A stretch of DNA of 64,000 bases from Dipteris shenzhenensis. Lineage: Eukaryota > Polypodiophyta > Polypodiopsida > Gleicheniales. Below, piece by piece: positions 23,169 through 36,450 of the stretch. How positions within the stretch are numbered: the stretch's first letter is position 1; every line of letters starts with the position of its first letter. Below the pieces are notes generated by a model, which did not search any database, had not been told where the DNA came from, and worked only from the letters and a program-made list of their open reading frames with translations. Location: assembly GCA_047967505.1 (NCBI GenBank), contig CM106538.1, one strand, 5' to 3'. The position numbers were made by a program, and so were the translations under genes.

Positions 23169-26100
23169 ATGACGTGGGCACTGGAGTCGGCAGTCTTGGA
23201 AGACGAATGGTGGACTTCAGAAAGGGGAGGATGGGCTACATGGATTGTCCTGTCTTTTATACTGGGATGGTACAGCGTACGCTTCACAGCACGAGCAATG
23301 AAGTCTCTTTTTCGAAAAAGCTCACGCATGGTCTTTCAGAACACTCAAATTTCAAGGTAATGATTTTTGTTCTTCTTCAATATGCTGGTGTGTGTATTTG
23401 ATCGAAAGCACCAATTGTAATATGAAGGTGTATCGTGTAGTTCAAGGTGGATGTAATCGTCGCTGATAACGTAGAATAAAAGACGAATCGAAAAATGCCT
23501 CCTTAGTTCAAAAGGGCATTTGGTAATGTGTTGGTCTCTCCATTGGTTGCAATGTTTTGCGCGTTTACGATCATATAAGGGCTTTGCTTTTTATCTAACT
23601 TCCTCTGCGTGAATTCTTCGTTGCAGGGATGCAAGAAATTTGAGAACTGACGATATCCCCCCCTCCTCCCTTTGTCTGGTGCAAGGCATACTTTATTCCA
23701 AGGGTTACTTAACCTGAGGCAATCCAGAACTAAAACCTTGAGGGATGAATTACTTTCATCCCACTCGGGCCCTTGGATCTCTAACTAAACGTCCAGTGCT
23801 TAACTGCCTACAATTTTGGAGTGCAAATAGGAGTGGAAGGACAGTGTTGAGTCATATGCCAGCATTATGAAGCCATTGTAGCAGTAGGCGGTAAATTTAA
23901 GGGTAAAGGATGGTGCTTAATCAGGGTTGTGAGTGTGAAGACCCCTCTAAATCTAGCTCAGCTTGTGGGAAAAAGCAAAAGGTTTGGCATAATTCATGCT
24001 GAAGGAGTCCCTAAATAAGGAAAAGCAAAGCCAGGCAAACCAGACTAATTTTGTATGAAAAGCACAAGCTAGTTAGCTTGTCCTGGCTTTTTTTGCAAAA
24101 GCAAAGATCGCTTGAATGAATTTCCACGTGATTAAACTTGACTTTAGGGCATATATTTGTACTTGACCTATGACGGCGTTCAGAGATGCAAGTACGAGTA
24201 TCTGCTTGTATCAACGGTGTCCATATTCTAGAAAGGTGTGCATTATTTGGCTGACACAATTACTTCCAAGGATTGTTTGACAAATGTGTGGGTTAAGGAT
24301 TTTGTTTGGCATTTAGGGCTTGGATATTTTTTCCTTAATTCATATTTGAATCTTGCCTTTCTGGTCCATTCCCAAGGCATCTTTGGGTAAAAAATTAAGG
24401 CTGCCGAGACTTTTCTGTTAGCAATTACATGTCCTCTTTAGTTGTGCAAGAGCACAGGATGACATCCTTGCGCTGATGCTGCTTTCCAAAAGATAGAACA
24501 TGTTGGTTTTATATTTGATTCCTTCCATTAAGAGAAGGATCTTTCCTTCAAAGTGGGTGGGGAGGTAGAAGTGTAGTTGGTTGTTGTTAAATTGGCCGCA
24601 TCCTTTGTCAACAAGGAAATGATTCTTCAAGAGCTCACATTAGGCCTTTGCACAAGAGATTGGCTACAAGAGATTGGCTAAGAGAGGACATTTTTGTTTC
24701 GATAACAATATTTAAGCTCAAGGGGGATCTATATTCTAACTTGCATCCTTTGCAGTGGACAAAATTTGTGTACGTACACGTTGATGTTTTGTATTGAGAT
24801 TGCAAATAAAGGAGAGTCCAGGGCCTACTCTCCAAAATAGGTAAAAGTTTGGCTGATGGTCCTATGCAACTTCTGCAGTGGCAATGGAAGCTATGTGCCA
24901 GATGAGAGTCCAGGGACAGACGTTGAGTTGCAAAGGTTGCTATTGCTGTTAGAGGATATTGGGCATTCAAACAATGCATGTTGGACGCCTGTTGTCAATA
25001 AGCAGAGCAATACACTGGCATATTGTGCAAAGCTTCGAGATCCTGAGGTTTGTTTCTTTACAATTTACATGAGCACATATCATTGTGTAGTTGATGTTTT
25101 ATTATGATTTTACAAATGAAACATTTTTGCTGTCCAACACAGGATGGTGGTCCAACGGAATATCTTAGCACGTCAGTTTTTGAGAATTGTTCTACAGAGC
25201 AACTGAGGGACTTTTATATGGACAATGAATATAGGATGACGTGGGACAGTTCTTTCATAAGCTATGAGCAGCTAGATGTTAATGAGGAGACTGGAGTAGA
25301 GATTGGGCATTTCATCAGAAAGTTCCCTTTTATGCATCCAAGAGAATATGTGCTTGCTTGGAAAATCTGGGAAGGGGCAGATAAGACGTTCTACTACTTT
25401 GCCAAAGTAGGGCTGTATTGTGTTTTGCAGTCCCATTTTTCTTTGTTATAAAAAGGGACTAGCATTGTAGAACTTCATTTCCATATTACAGTCCTTGAAT
25501 GCTTGCATTGTCACCGTGACGAGTCATGTTTTCCGTTATGCTTTTACCAGCACTGCAGACATCCACGAGCACCAGAAAATGCCACGTATACACGTGTTGA
25601 GCATTACTGGTCAGGCTGGCGGATACGTAAAGGTGGGATGCTATATTCCAGTATATTCTTTCTGGAGTATTCTCCTGTTATGTTCAGCTTGTTAGTTTCT
25701 TTGAATCCTCAAGCTTGCAGATTCCTAAGCTTCCACATCTGTTCATCTGGTTGTGCAGTTCCTGGTGAAGATGCTTGTGAGATTAAGATGTGGCACCAAG
25801 AAGATGCAGGCTTGATGGCAAAGATGGCCTTTTCTCATAGGATATGGAAATACATGTGTGATATGGAAAAAAGCTTGAGAAAGTATAGAGGTCGTCACCT
25901 TAAAGGCAATGTAGATGCAGTTGCGCTGGCTGAGAAGGTATGGGTTACAGGGGTTATTTGGTGTTCATTGTATAGTATTATTTCTTCAGTCAGAGGCAAT
26001 CCTGGCAGTTATACTTGGAGCTTGCAAGTTCATGTTTCTCTCACCACAGAATGGTAGGGTCCCCACGGATTCTTACTTATCTTTGAACTCACTCCAGAAA

Positions 26101-28385
26101 AGTACAAATTAGAGAGACACTCTTATCTGAAATATCCACAGCAAAGCAGACAATCAAAATATAATACTCAAGCTCCATGAAGTGTGGACTGATCGTATTC
26201 AAAATAGCTTAGCTCCTCCCACTCCGTCTTTTCAAGTGGCTGACTGGCCTCTGGAACAGACCAACGGGGTCTGCCGATGGCCAACCAGGTCTGTCCCCAG
26301 GCCAACCACAGTCCGTCAGATCTGGAGCAGATCTGCCCGACTTGATTTGTTGTTGGATCACCCGTATGTGACCATATAAGGCCACACTATGGCGAGGCTT
26401 TCCAGCCCCACAATTGGCTCCATCTAGATCAGTCCTGCCTGGACTGTCAAGCCCTCATCCTGGGCATCCAAAACAGTTCATAAAACGACATACATGCAGA
26501 CTCTCCATATGCATGTGTTCTACCTCCCAGAATGGGTATGTGTCCAGTTAAGCCCTGTTGCTTTCCTCATTTGGGCCTCCCAGGTCCCTAGGGCATTGAC
26601 CTCTAACACCCCATGTCAATGACCGAACATATGCCAACCCACACACATCTCGAAGGCATTCTTTAATGTCAGGCAGTATACCTGCTCGTCCAGATATGAC
26701 TCCTCAATGGAGTGATAGGATCACAGGCTAGCATAAAACGTAAGTAAAATTAGAATCTTAGGTTTTAGGCCACACTACATGCTTTGTGAAATAAGTATCC
26801 TGATATTTGAAAAAGTGCCGCTAATGCAATGACACATGATACGATGTGATTAACAATGGATTTTTTAAATATTAAAAGAACCAAAATTTTCTAAAGTTGT
26901 AGACATACTAAATTCAGGCAAAGGCTGTGGAGGGAGACCAATGAGAGCAATATTTCAAAGCTCATACATCTCAAGCTTAGGTTACAATCACCAATTGGTA
27001 TGAGTGGTTGTGTTCAGGACAGAGTATACTGGAAGGGCTCATGAATTGTATTGCTGTTTCATCAGAAATTCAAATACTTGACCCCTCTCCAATGGACGGA
27101 CACGATACTTTGACAGGACGATTAGAAGATTGGATGGGATGGGCATCCAGGTCTGAGCACGCCTATGTTTAGTGTTTGAAGAAGCCTGGCGTTGTGGAAC
27201 TGCAATACCACTTTTGTTTGCCAGGGCAAAAGTTGTGATTTGGACTATAGTTTTTATCCTCGCATGTGTTCAGTGTTGTTTAAGGGTGTTACATGCTCTT
27301 GATCCATGTGTATCTAATGCATTGACAATAGACGTGGCTCTAGTGTGTAGGTCTATCCGATGCGAATGCTGGAAATGTGGCTTGTCATCCGCTGTGCCTC
27401 CCTGCAGCATAAATATCATGGAATCTAAAGCATCTTCTTCTATGATAATATGGAGTGTAAAATTGCACTCAATTGTGCATAAGAAATCACATTCATTAAA
27501 AGCAACTTGGATAGAATCATGGTTTTGGTCAGTCTGAAAGGCGCTATTTATGTACTTTTATAATCTCATCTCTATGAAACCTTGTCGAAAAAGTTGTTTA
27601 GAATCTGCTATTCCTGCATCAAAACGCGCTTAATTTAATAACAGATATTATGACAATTCTTTTATATTTTGATGACCAGTCTTTTTTCTAAATAACATTT
27701 TATGGAGTCCTAGCTGATTGTAATACTATCGTTGGTGGTAATCCAGCGTTTCATAGTTTTCCTTAGTTCTGTTTGTCTGAGTCTTTTTTTTTTTGGGCTA
27801 AATATTTTTGGTCGACCGCCTCTGTTTGGCTTCGTCATTTGAGGATTGAGGATGAATCTCAGGGATCATAATTGATGTGTTGGGTTGAAGATGGAACTAG
27901 AAACAGCCTGTAATAGCACAAGGCCTTCATTGCTACTTTACTTTTGCTATCCACCATATTTCAGAAACTCTCATTTCTTCTTTCTGTTTCCCTCTGCCCT
28001 GACAAATGGGAAAATGTGGATGCATTGGCTGAGAATGAAGTACAAGACATCTTGATTTCAATGTCAGTGATGGACTTTTATGATACAGGTACCCACTAGG
28101 TTAATGGAGTCTATTACATCTGTTGGGCATGTCCATGGAGTCCAGCAAAGCTTGAGAAGCAAATCTAGCAGTGAGAAAAAGAGGAAGTTTTCTGTGAGGA
28201 AAACAGGAAAGTGGCTTGCAAATGGTATGCTAGTCCTTGGAGGAGCAGTGTTCTGCGCAAGGGGATCTGCACCATTGGGAGCCAAGATTGCGGCTGCCTA
28301 TGCCATCAAGAGACTGGTGAAGCCACACTCGTCAATGAGGAAACTTCAACAGCAGTATCAGGTCTATGAGCAATCGTTGTTGTGA
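23169..28385 (+). CDS. START-domain lipid-binding membrane protein, six exons
   Basis: Exons: 23,169-23,356; 24,879-25,047; 25,143-25,406; 25,551-25,632; 25,759-25,937; 28,089-28,385. All introns are GT-AG, with phases 2, 0, 0, 1, 0, giving 1,179 bp and 392 residues. The start is the first ATG after an in-frame TAA at 23,079. Seen: a hydrophobic segment at about residues 22-39 (WATWIVLSFILGWYSVRF); a START fold at about 85-285 with FENCSTEQLRDFYMDNEYR, TWDSSFISYEQL, FIRKFPFMHPREYVLAW, YTRVEHYWSGWRIRKVPG, CEIKMWHQEDAG and the C-terminal helix ending LRKYRG; a basic Ser/Lys linker; and a second hydrophobic stretch at about 336-351. What is known: plant START proteins of this type bind lipids in a deep pocket, and length and layout fit the family. 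Inference: membrane-tethered lipid sensing or transfer; the ligand is unknown. The last intron is 2.15 kb. Confidence 0.9.
25938..28088 (+). other. Long fifth intron of the START gene
   Basis: 2,151 bp with canonical ends (GTATGG...ATACAG). The stretch at about 26,160-26,660 is markedly richer in C and contains repeated GGTCTG/CCAGGC words, unlike the neighbouring AT-rich intron, and may be an old insertion. No coding element domain was recognised. The ORF at 27,172-27,537 has no supported function. Confidence 0.6.
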
Positions 28386-29211
28386 ATGTATAATGCTGCC
28401 ACTTGTTCTTGTTTTGCATCTAACATGCTGATATCCCCTGCATTGTTACCGAGTAAGGGGCAAGGATGAGCTATTGAAGGTGACGTCACCAAAGGATTCT
28501 TCATCGAGTACCTGCAATCAATTGTAAATAATGTGCAAGTATTGCAGTTCAATATTTTTCCGAGCACCATTTGCATAAGCTTGTTCAGAATCGGGTCTCA
28601 TTATTCTCCCTCAATACCTTGGTCGGGCATTTCTCTGTCACCTCGAGAATCCTTTTTCATTACTTTATTTCGTTGGACTCCCCCCTCCAATGATTTGCTA
28701 TTTGCTTGCATCACCACCTCGTCCTGCCACATGGGTTGTGCCTTCTATCTAGATTCCTTCTAATAGCTCCTTTTCATTCACCCTTGTGTTTTTTAGCCCA
28801 TGGCTCCTCGTTTTCCTCGTCCTCCCTAACTAATTAATAGGACACTACATTTTTATATCAATTCATTGGAGAGTATGTGACAAGCATAAGGGTACCATTT
28901 CACAAGAGTAGTGAAGAGGGAAGAGACACAATCATCTTGGCTGCACAAATATACTCTCTATTACTAACAAAAAGAACATGATTCAATATTTATTGCATTG
29001 TAACATGGGTTGCCTTAAGTCCATAAGGGCTATTCAGTCCATAAGGGCTATTCACATTGTGAATCAATCCTTTCTAGGGTTTTATATATTCATATATGTA
29101 CACCATGTATATGCCGTATGTACATGATGCACATGTCATTGATTGGCACGTGCTCATGATTGATGGTATTTATGTCACATAGAGATGGGCATGATTTGAA
29201 CTTTTAAACGT
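28386..29211. other. 3' flank of the START gene
   Basis: Probable 3' UTR followed by intergenic DNA. An 18-bp unit, GTCCATAAGGGCTATTCA, is directly duplicated at about 29,019-29,054. No further gene seen. Confidence 0.4.
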
Positions 29212-29475
29212 CTTACAAGGTAAGGCTTTTATGAATGAATCTACTTCTTAGCCCTCTAAGAAAAATGAATCGGATGTACAAGGTAAGGCTTTTACAAGGT
29301 AAGGCCTTTATGAATGAATCTACTTTAGGCTTTTATGAATGAATCTACTTTAGGCTTTTATGAATGAATCTACTTCTTAGCCCTCTAAGAAAAATGAATC
29401 GGATGTACAAGGTAAGGCTTTTATGAATGAATCTACTTCTTAGCCCCCTGAGAAAAATGAATCAGATGTATACTT
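29212..29475. repeat. Tandem/shuffled repeat of a 60-bp unit
   Basis: Four to five copies, full or partial, of a unit containing ACAAGGTAAGGC, TTTTATGAATGAATCTACTT and CTTAGCCCTCTAAGAAAAAT. Short 25-bp sub-copies lie inside, which suggests unequal exchange or replication slippage. Confidence 0.85.
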
Positions 29476-29499
29476 CCTTCTTTCACCTAATGTTTTATG

Positions 29500-31420
29500 A
29501 AACGGTAGTAGATGTGAATGTGTTTTGATCGTTCATGATCTTTTAGATTCTTTGCTAAATGCATTGGCTTTTGTTACAAGAGCCTTAGAATTGGAAGTGC
29601 TTCACATGTACATCGAGCGAAAAGAAATGTATTTACTCTTTGTTGTAGATAATGCCATGGTGGATTACTTCTTGCTAGCCCAAGATACACAGTATAAATA
29701 TGAAGATATAGAGCATAAATATGTATCTTGAAATAAACTTATGTTTGGGGCTACCTTTTCAAATTGCATCATAGAACTCTATAGGATATGGTTTTGTGTA
29801 TGGGCTCTCTTGTAGATATCTGAGGCTATGGATGGTTATCTAATTAAGGCATTTGACAATTCAATTCACTTCATTTCAATGGTGGACACGGCTTTGTCAT
29901 AAACTACTCACGAGCTCTACTATATGTGAAATATCATGCTATGTTGATGTCATCAAATAGATGAGCTATCAATTAGTTGCCAATATCTTGTAGGATTTGA
30001 AAATGGAGCACTTTTTAGCTTTTGTAGGTTACATTCGCTCTCAATAGTTGTATGATATTAATATATCATGTTTGGCTCACAAATGGTCTTTCTCTATTTA
30101 TTCTGTCGGAAATATAATGCAAGAATTTCAAATTGCTTGTAACGATTGACCTTGATGTCCTTAATTAGGTGGTGGTTATTGCTTGTTATGATTTGCATTT
30201 GTTTGCAGATACACTCAATGATCTAGTTTATTTCTTGTGAATTCTTGTTGTCTAAGATACTTGTCAATGTTGTTGTGCCAAGCCCATAGGGCTTGCTTGA
30301 GATCAGATAGTACTTTCTTCAATCTGTACACTAGTGCTCATATAATTTCTCCACAATTCTTTTTGTTTTCCCCTCTTGTAGTTTTTCATTAAAGAATGCA
30401 AACTTAACATTCATCTAATGCAAGTCTAACTTCATATTACATGCAAGAGAGTATAAGATGGACTATCTTCATCCTTGGGAACAATGCAAATGTCTCTTCA
30501 TAGTTAATGTTCTTCTCTTGAGCATATTCTTTTGCTACCAATATTGCCTTATATTTGTCTCTACTTTCATCAACTTTGTGCTAGACCTTGTAGACCTATT
30601 TGCAGCCAATGACACTCTTTTTCTCAGGTGGTTCCACCCATTCTAAGTCATCATATTTCAAAAGGGTAGTATATTCTTCTTCCATGGCATTATGTATTGG
30701 GATTGTCTTTATTTTTATGGTTAGGTTTTGTCCACATTATCCTTATTAACATGTGGGAAACTATATTGTGATGGTTTATTATCCGTTAAAAATAATAGAA
30801 GTTTGATGCCTCTTTACAGAGTGAAAATAATTTCATTTAGTTCCAACTAGTTTAAAGGTTTTCTAAGGTAGATAGGACTTGCTCAAGTATTTGCAGTGTG
30901 ATTAGCTTTCCTTGATTTCTAACCTCCATTGAGGTGGTGAAGGTTCCTTGAGATGCTTCCAAGTTCGGTGGTATGGTGGCTTTTCTTGAATTGTGTTGTC
31001 TCTTTGAAGTTAACAGGTTCTTCGGCTTTTTTCACAAAACACCTTGTCCTTTGCCTTAGCTACCAATTTCCTTTGCCTCATCTACCAATTTGTTTGGCCC
31101 TTTTGGCACTGACCCAAATGTTGTGGCTTCTTGGTCATGTTGACCATGGGATGCATTCTTTAGTTGAGAATTTGCAGATTGCCTAGAGGATGCTCCCTCA
31201 TTGTATTGACTCTTTTACTCATACTAGATGTCTGTAAGTTTACATTTGTGACATTGTGACAAATTGCTTGCCTGATTCATCATAACCATGATGCCAAGTA
31301 GCTTTCTTTACTTCCTCATGAAACACCACATCATGGGAATGAAATATTTTATGAGTTGTTGGATTGTGTAGCTTATCAGCTTTGTGTTCTTTTGCATACC
31401 TAGTTAGAATGCACTTCTGA
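29500..31420 (-). pseudogene. Degraded Copia pol remnant (integrase end to RT)
   Basis: Reading the - strand from right to left: CILTRYAKEHKADKLHNPT and DVVFHEE (about 31,410-31,310), typical of the integrase C-terminal end; AMEEEYTTLLKYDDLEWV, IGCKQVYKVQHKVDES, KYKAILVAKEYAQEKN and NYEETFA (about 30,690-30,440), the RT N-terminus; and VYRLKKVLSDLKQALWAW (about 30,331-30,279), the RT LYGLKQAP block. Many stops and shifts. The RNase H part (left of 30,200) is too decayed to confirm. It is a different family from the 13-19 kb element. Confidence 0.8.
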
Positions 31421-31544
31421 GGGATGCTCCAATCCTATCTCCACCAATGGATCATGCAAACACCCAAGCCCATCATGGTCAAGCTATACTGACAAGTGCT
31501 GGGTGACATGAAGGTGACAGTCGAGGGATCCATCTGCACATTGA

Positions 31545-31576
<32 letters not shown>
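31545..31576. repeat. (CA)n microsatellite
   Basis: Uninterrupted run of about 32 bp. Confidence 0.95.
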
Positions 31577-31579
<3 letters not shown>

Positions 31580-31844
31580 CTCATCTATTGTTGTTAACCT
31601 TGGCAACAAGGGCTAGAAGCACAGTTTGGAGTAGTGAAGATGAGATCATTGTGCGTGTAGAGCAGAAGCAAAGTTCCAGTTGTAATATCTTGATCTTGAT
31701 AGATGGTATAATGAATCTAAAAGGATGAGGACAACCAAAACCCTCTCAAAAATATCCAATCACACTTGCAAAATCAGGATCTAGAGAGAGAAATAGTAAA
31801 AATAGAGAGAGAGAGCCTACACTCTTTTAGAAGTTCCAAGAGGT

Positions 31845-32070
31845 CCCCTGAAAAGCGTTGGGACCCAAGAGGCTCCTCCACAAAGTGGAGAGACCCAAGA
31901 GGTTCCTCCCCAAAGTCGAGAAATCCAAGAGTTCCCTCCAAAAAGTGGAGGGACTCTTAGAGGTCTCCTACAAAAGAGGTCCCGCCCTTGAGGTTCTTAC
32001 AAAAAGTGGAGGGACTCTTACCCAAAAAGTCTTGTACAAAAGAGGTCCCATCCTTGAGGTTCGTACGAAT
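31845..32070. repeat. Degenerate tandem repeat, about 33-bp unit
   Basis: Repeated phrases of the form CCAAGAGGTTCCTCC-CAAAGTGGAG. The second half forms a larger period of about 75 bp (GGGACTCTTA...TACAAAAGAGGTCCC). The + frame of 60-80 codons seen here is a by-product of the repeat. Confidence 0.75.
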
Positions 32071-32229
32071 TGTGTAGAGATCAACATGAATAAATCTGTC
32101 TCAATGGAATGAAGCTCCCACTATTTGGGGTTTAGTGTTCAAGTTCACTATGGTGTTCATATACTTGATCTCCTTGGGTCCATGCTCCCTCAACACTATC
32201 GTGTGATAGCATTCTCTAACCTTGCAATC

Positions 32230-32345
32230 TTCCATCCTCCCCCCTTCTTCTCCTCCTCTCTCCTCCTCTCTTCTCTTCCCTTCTCCTCCTCCCTTCTTCT
32301 CCTCCTCTCTTCTCCTCCCTTCTCCTCATCCCTCCTCCTCCTCTT
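32230..32345. repeat. Polypyrimidine (CTCCT)n tract
   Basis: About 115 bp of almost pure pyrimidine on the + strand, built from TCTCCTCC and CCCTTCT words. Confidence 0.9.
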
Positions 32346-33476
32346 TCGTATATAATTTTGACTAACTTGCAAGCATATGCTTTGCACAGTGGTATTTTTC
32401 AAAAAAATTAAATCCATTTAGTTTTTAAAAAAGAGGTTAGAGTGTATAGAGATCTTGTGTTTGATGGAGAAAGAATTGCCAACCATTAAGTGCATTTTGT
32501 GGACAAGATATCCGTTGCAAAGGGATTTGCTCACTAAAGAGCATGACTAGAAGGTCTATGGCTCAAGGATGGCTTGCTCAGGAGTATTTTATTTCTACCA
32601 CTAACTTTTTGAGAAATGTACATTTTGAATCTTGAAGAGTATGGAACGATGAGGATGACAAGAAGATAGTAGGCCAGGTATTACAAGGCAAAGGACAAGA
32701 GATAAAATTATCTCACAAAAATCATTAGTAGATTTCCACATTCATTTTACGTAAATGTGCAGCATTTAGCAATTCTATCTTAAATTCCCATCATTAGCTG
32801 ATGTTGTTTTGATCCCAATTTGTTCTAGTGAAAGATTAGTTGGGGACCATGTTGTGAGTTTGTGTTTGTGTGGTGTGTAGACATGCAAAGATTAGACAAT
32901 GCCCTCATCTTTAACTTCCATGTTCTCCTTTTTCTTCACAATCTCATTTCACAGTAGTGTGTATCACACACATCTAGCTTTTCACACTCAACCTTATCAT
33001 TTAGTCTAGGATTATTTTGATGCTCCCTTCAAGCTCGAAAATGGGCTTGCATATGAATACTCGAGCACCTTTGAAATACTCTAGTTATCCCTATCCAATG
33101 CTTCGGTAAAGATATCCACACCCTTCTCCTTTTTCTTCTTGTAGACCAAGTAAATTTCTCCATTACCTATTTGTAATGAGATGATAATGTACTTTGATTT
33201 GTTTCATGCATGCATGATATACTAGGTTCTCAGGTGGGTCACTTACCAATATGTAAGCATAGCACGTGGGTTCAACAGAAGGGATTTTCAAAATCCGCTC
33301 TTTTCACACTTTTTACATACATAAGGGTACCATTTATTTAAAGGGGGTATTCACATATTGACTAGAAGAAGGGTGTGCTTTATTCATTAAGAATTCACAG
33401 ATAAGGGACTTTTAAATTAGGACTTGAATGCACATAACATAGGGGATTTATATATAGTGAAACCCCCAAGACTAGG
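32346..33476. other. Intergenic, no recognisable feature
   Basis: No gene, RNA gene or terminal repeat recognised on either strand. May include decayed retroelement sequence next to the Copia fragment. Confidence 0.3.
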
Positions 33477-34690
33477 TTACTTGCCAACATAATGCCTATT
33501 AATATTGTCACAATATATGACAACCTTCCCATACCGAATCAACTCTTGGCTCATGGAAGCCTCACATGTAGAAGTTGTAGCACCTGAATACTTTGCCTCG
33601 GTACTAGATAAGGCAACTATTGCTTGCTTCTTGTTGCACGAACTCAGTGCTTCACTTCCAATTGAAAACACATATCTACTCATGGACCATCTATCCATGA
33701 TGCTTCTGGCCCAATCTACCTCTATGTATCCATGTAACATAGTGTCTAAATCCTTCTCACAAACAAATGCCATATGAACATGTTATCTTAACATATTTCA
33801 AGATCCTCTTGATCACATCTAAGTGTGCCTTTTGTGGCTTTTGCATAAATTGGCTAACCAAGGCTCGTCGTGGTCAAATAAATTAGGCTACCTACCATTT
33901 TCCTATACATGGAAACATCTTCATCCACACATACAACTTTGCATTTTGATCCAATGAAGTGTCAAACAACTGTTTTGCATCCTATCATGCCATATTTTTG
34001 TAACATGTCTAATACAAATTATCTCTACACCAACCAAATTCTCGTTGGTGTATTCACAATCTCAATGCCCACAAAATACTTCAAGTCTGTCTTTCATGTT
34101 GGATTCTCTACATAGTCTTTTCTTTACACTACTTATCTCCATGTCATTGTCTCTTATGATGCTCAAATCATCTACATAGATCACAATTAGCACTGTACCT
34201 CCTTCTACATGCATGAAATAAATTGAATAGTCAGTCCTCAAATGTGTAAAACTAGTAATAATAAGAAACTTGTTCATCCTGTAATACCAAGCTCTTGATT
34301 CATATGCATAGTTCGGGTATTGAGGGTAATCGTGGCCCTGTGGTTGTATCATATACATCTCCTCATTCAATGTACCCTTCAAAAAAGCATTTTTCACATC
34401 CATCTGATAGAGGTTCCAACCTCTATTTACTACTTATGCAATGACTATTTGTATAGTTATCATCTTTTCCACTAGATCCACCTTACATTTAATCTTGAAA
34501 ACCCACTTGGGACCTATGTATGGCCTTCTTGCATGCAATAGATGGACTAAATCCCATGTCTGATTCTTCACTAAGGCAATCTTTTCTTCACTAATGCATG
34601 TGGTGGGAAGACTAAATCCCTTGTTTGATTCTTTAGTAAGGTAATTATGTCTTCATCCATGGCATTCTCCCAATCAACATTCCCAACTGC
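33477..34690 (-). pseudogene. Degraded Copia RT-RNase H fragment
   Basis: The - strand, right to left: NVDWENAMDEDIITLLKNQT (about 34,680-34,610) and KKWVFKIKCKVDLVEKM (about 34,510), the start of RT; MDVKNAFLKGTLNEEMYMIQ (34,403) and IYVDDLSII (about 34,170), RT with its catalytic YVDD; and RNase H blocks GYIEVDWARS, SRYVFSIGSEAL, VALSSTEAKYSG (33,773-33,480). Frameshifts separate the parts and gag and integrase are missing. It differs from both neighbouring Copia families. Confidence 0.85.
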
Positions 34691-35019
34691 TTCTTCAGAG
34701 TATGAAAGTTCTTCATGCTATAATCATGAAACCATATCTAATCCTCAACTTCTTTTATATATGCATACATACATACATGTGTACGCATGTAATTACATTT
34801 ACATATACATGGGTCTAAGTACATTACGATGTATGTTAAAAGAACTCTTTTTGGCAAAAAATGGTAGAATTCTAAGAAGACATATTGTACTAAATAGTAT
34901 AGTAGTATTGCACGAAATTCCAAATCCTTCCCCGCACTTCGAGGATTTTGTAATCTCTAATCAAATGTTCCCCTTCACTACGAGGATTCTTGATGTCACT
35001 CTCTCCCTCTAGTAGCACA

Positions 35020-35058
<39 letters not shown>

Positions 35059-35984
35059 GCTTCTAGTCCTTCTCTCCATATCTTGCATAGGTCCCTTCCT
35101 CACTCCATTCCTCTTTCTCTCTAGGCTCTCTCTCTCTCTCTCACACAGGTCAGTGACACTAGTTCTCGTTGTTTCATATGATCGGAAAGTAGTGCCAGAA
35201 TGTTAACAAATGCAATATAATCTTTCTCTAATACATAATACTTATTCACTAAGCATGCTTGTATTAATGTTAATACTTGATGTCCCATTCATTAACTCAA
35301 GATTAGCCTCTAAGTTCCTCATTTGTGTGTAGGATAGATCAAGGAAAGTTAACCATTGAAAGATTGTATGCAGGATAGATGTTTCTACTTCAAATGTAGT
35401 GGAATCTGAAGTTGTTCTTAGTGACATCATCCTCTTATCTCGAGCATCTAGCACAACTCTACTAAGTGAAGATGAATCATGCTCATCTCTACCAAAATAC
35501 TCTAAACAAAGCACATGACACTTAACATTGACAATTGTGCAACATTTCAAATAGGTGATAGAAACCTTGACTTGACTGCAAAGGAAAACATTTTGACTAG
35601 GATTATACAACATTTAGACATGAAACAAGTTGTGAACAAGATAGAATTTCCAAAGGAGTCAATATCAATGGTGATTGTTGATAAACACATCATTGGGTGT
35701 TGTCAAAGGAGTCCAAAATGCTAATAAGTTAGCTACAAAGATATCAACGCTCCACATGATTGCCAACAAATCAGACAAGCAAAACAATTTAGTGATACCA
35801 CATTGGCTAGGAGGAATTTTCAATTGGGTGGCTGATGGAAGTCAAACACACAGGCAAGATTGCTTGAGTTTTATGTTCAATGTGTCATCAACTTCTAGAA
35901 AGACCTATTACGTGGAGCTTACAAAGGTACATCACCCTTCTTTTGTAGAGGTGTGTCATCCTGTACTCGATGAGTACTAGAATT
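34691..35984. other. Intergenic with (CT)n tract at 35,022-35,055
   Basis: Holds a pure CT run, a second short CT run near 35,126, and overlapping anonymous ORFs on both strands (35,242-35,613 - and 35,675-35,980 +). None has a recognisable motif. Confidence 0.4.
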
Positions 35985-36450
35985 ATTAGTTATATTTAGT
36001 ACTATTGAATACTATTTAGTACTAAACAATATCAAACTATCATACATTAGTACTATTTAGTACTATCTATTACTATTCAAGATATTGTTGTATGCTCTGA
36101 GATGCTATGTAGTAGTATCGTATGCTACTTAGCACTATTTCGGTACTACTATTATATTCTCTCATATGCTAAGTATTACTGTCATATACTATTTAGTACC
36201 ATTTAGTAGTATTTAGGTACTATTCTCATACTCTTAGATGCTAAGTACCAGTGTCATATGCTACTTGGTACTATTTAGTAGTATTTAGGTACTACTGTCA
36301 TGCTCTTAGATGCTAAGTACCACCATCATACTTAGTACTATCTAAGTACTACTATCACACTATCATACTCTTAGTACTACTTTGTACAATTTAGTACTAT
36401 TCAGGTGGCATTGTCATATTCTATTAGATGCTAAGTACTAGTGTCTCACA
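35985..36450. repeat. TAGTACT-rich AT low-complexity region
   Basis: The palindromic word TAGTACTA and its variants (TTAGTACTATT, AGGTACTACT, TGCTAAGTACCA) recur dozens of times in 465 bp with irregular spacing. The motif also recurs at 36,680-36,800 and 49,040-49,400. Confidence 0.75.

Noticed and set aside
25490-25550. Earlier acceptor for START exon 4 (after TTACAG at about 25,494)
   Set aside because: It would shift the frame against the preceding phase-0 exon or insert unconserved residues; the acceptor at 25,550 joins FYYFAK to HCRHPRAPE in phase.
25503-26057. 184-codon + ORF over START exons 4 and 5
   Set aside because: It reads exon 4 in frame but then runs through the intron after 25,632; the splice at G|GTGGG and TTCCTGG gives the conserved RKVPGEDACEIKM instead.
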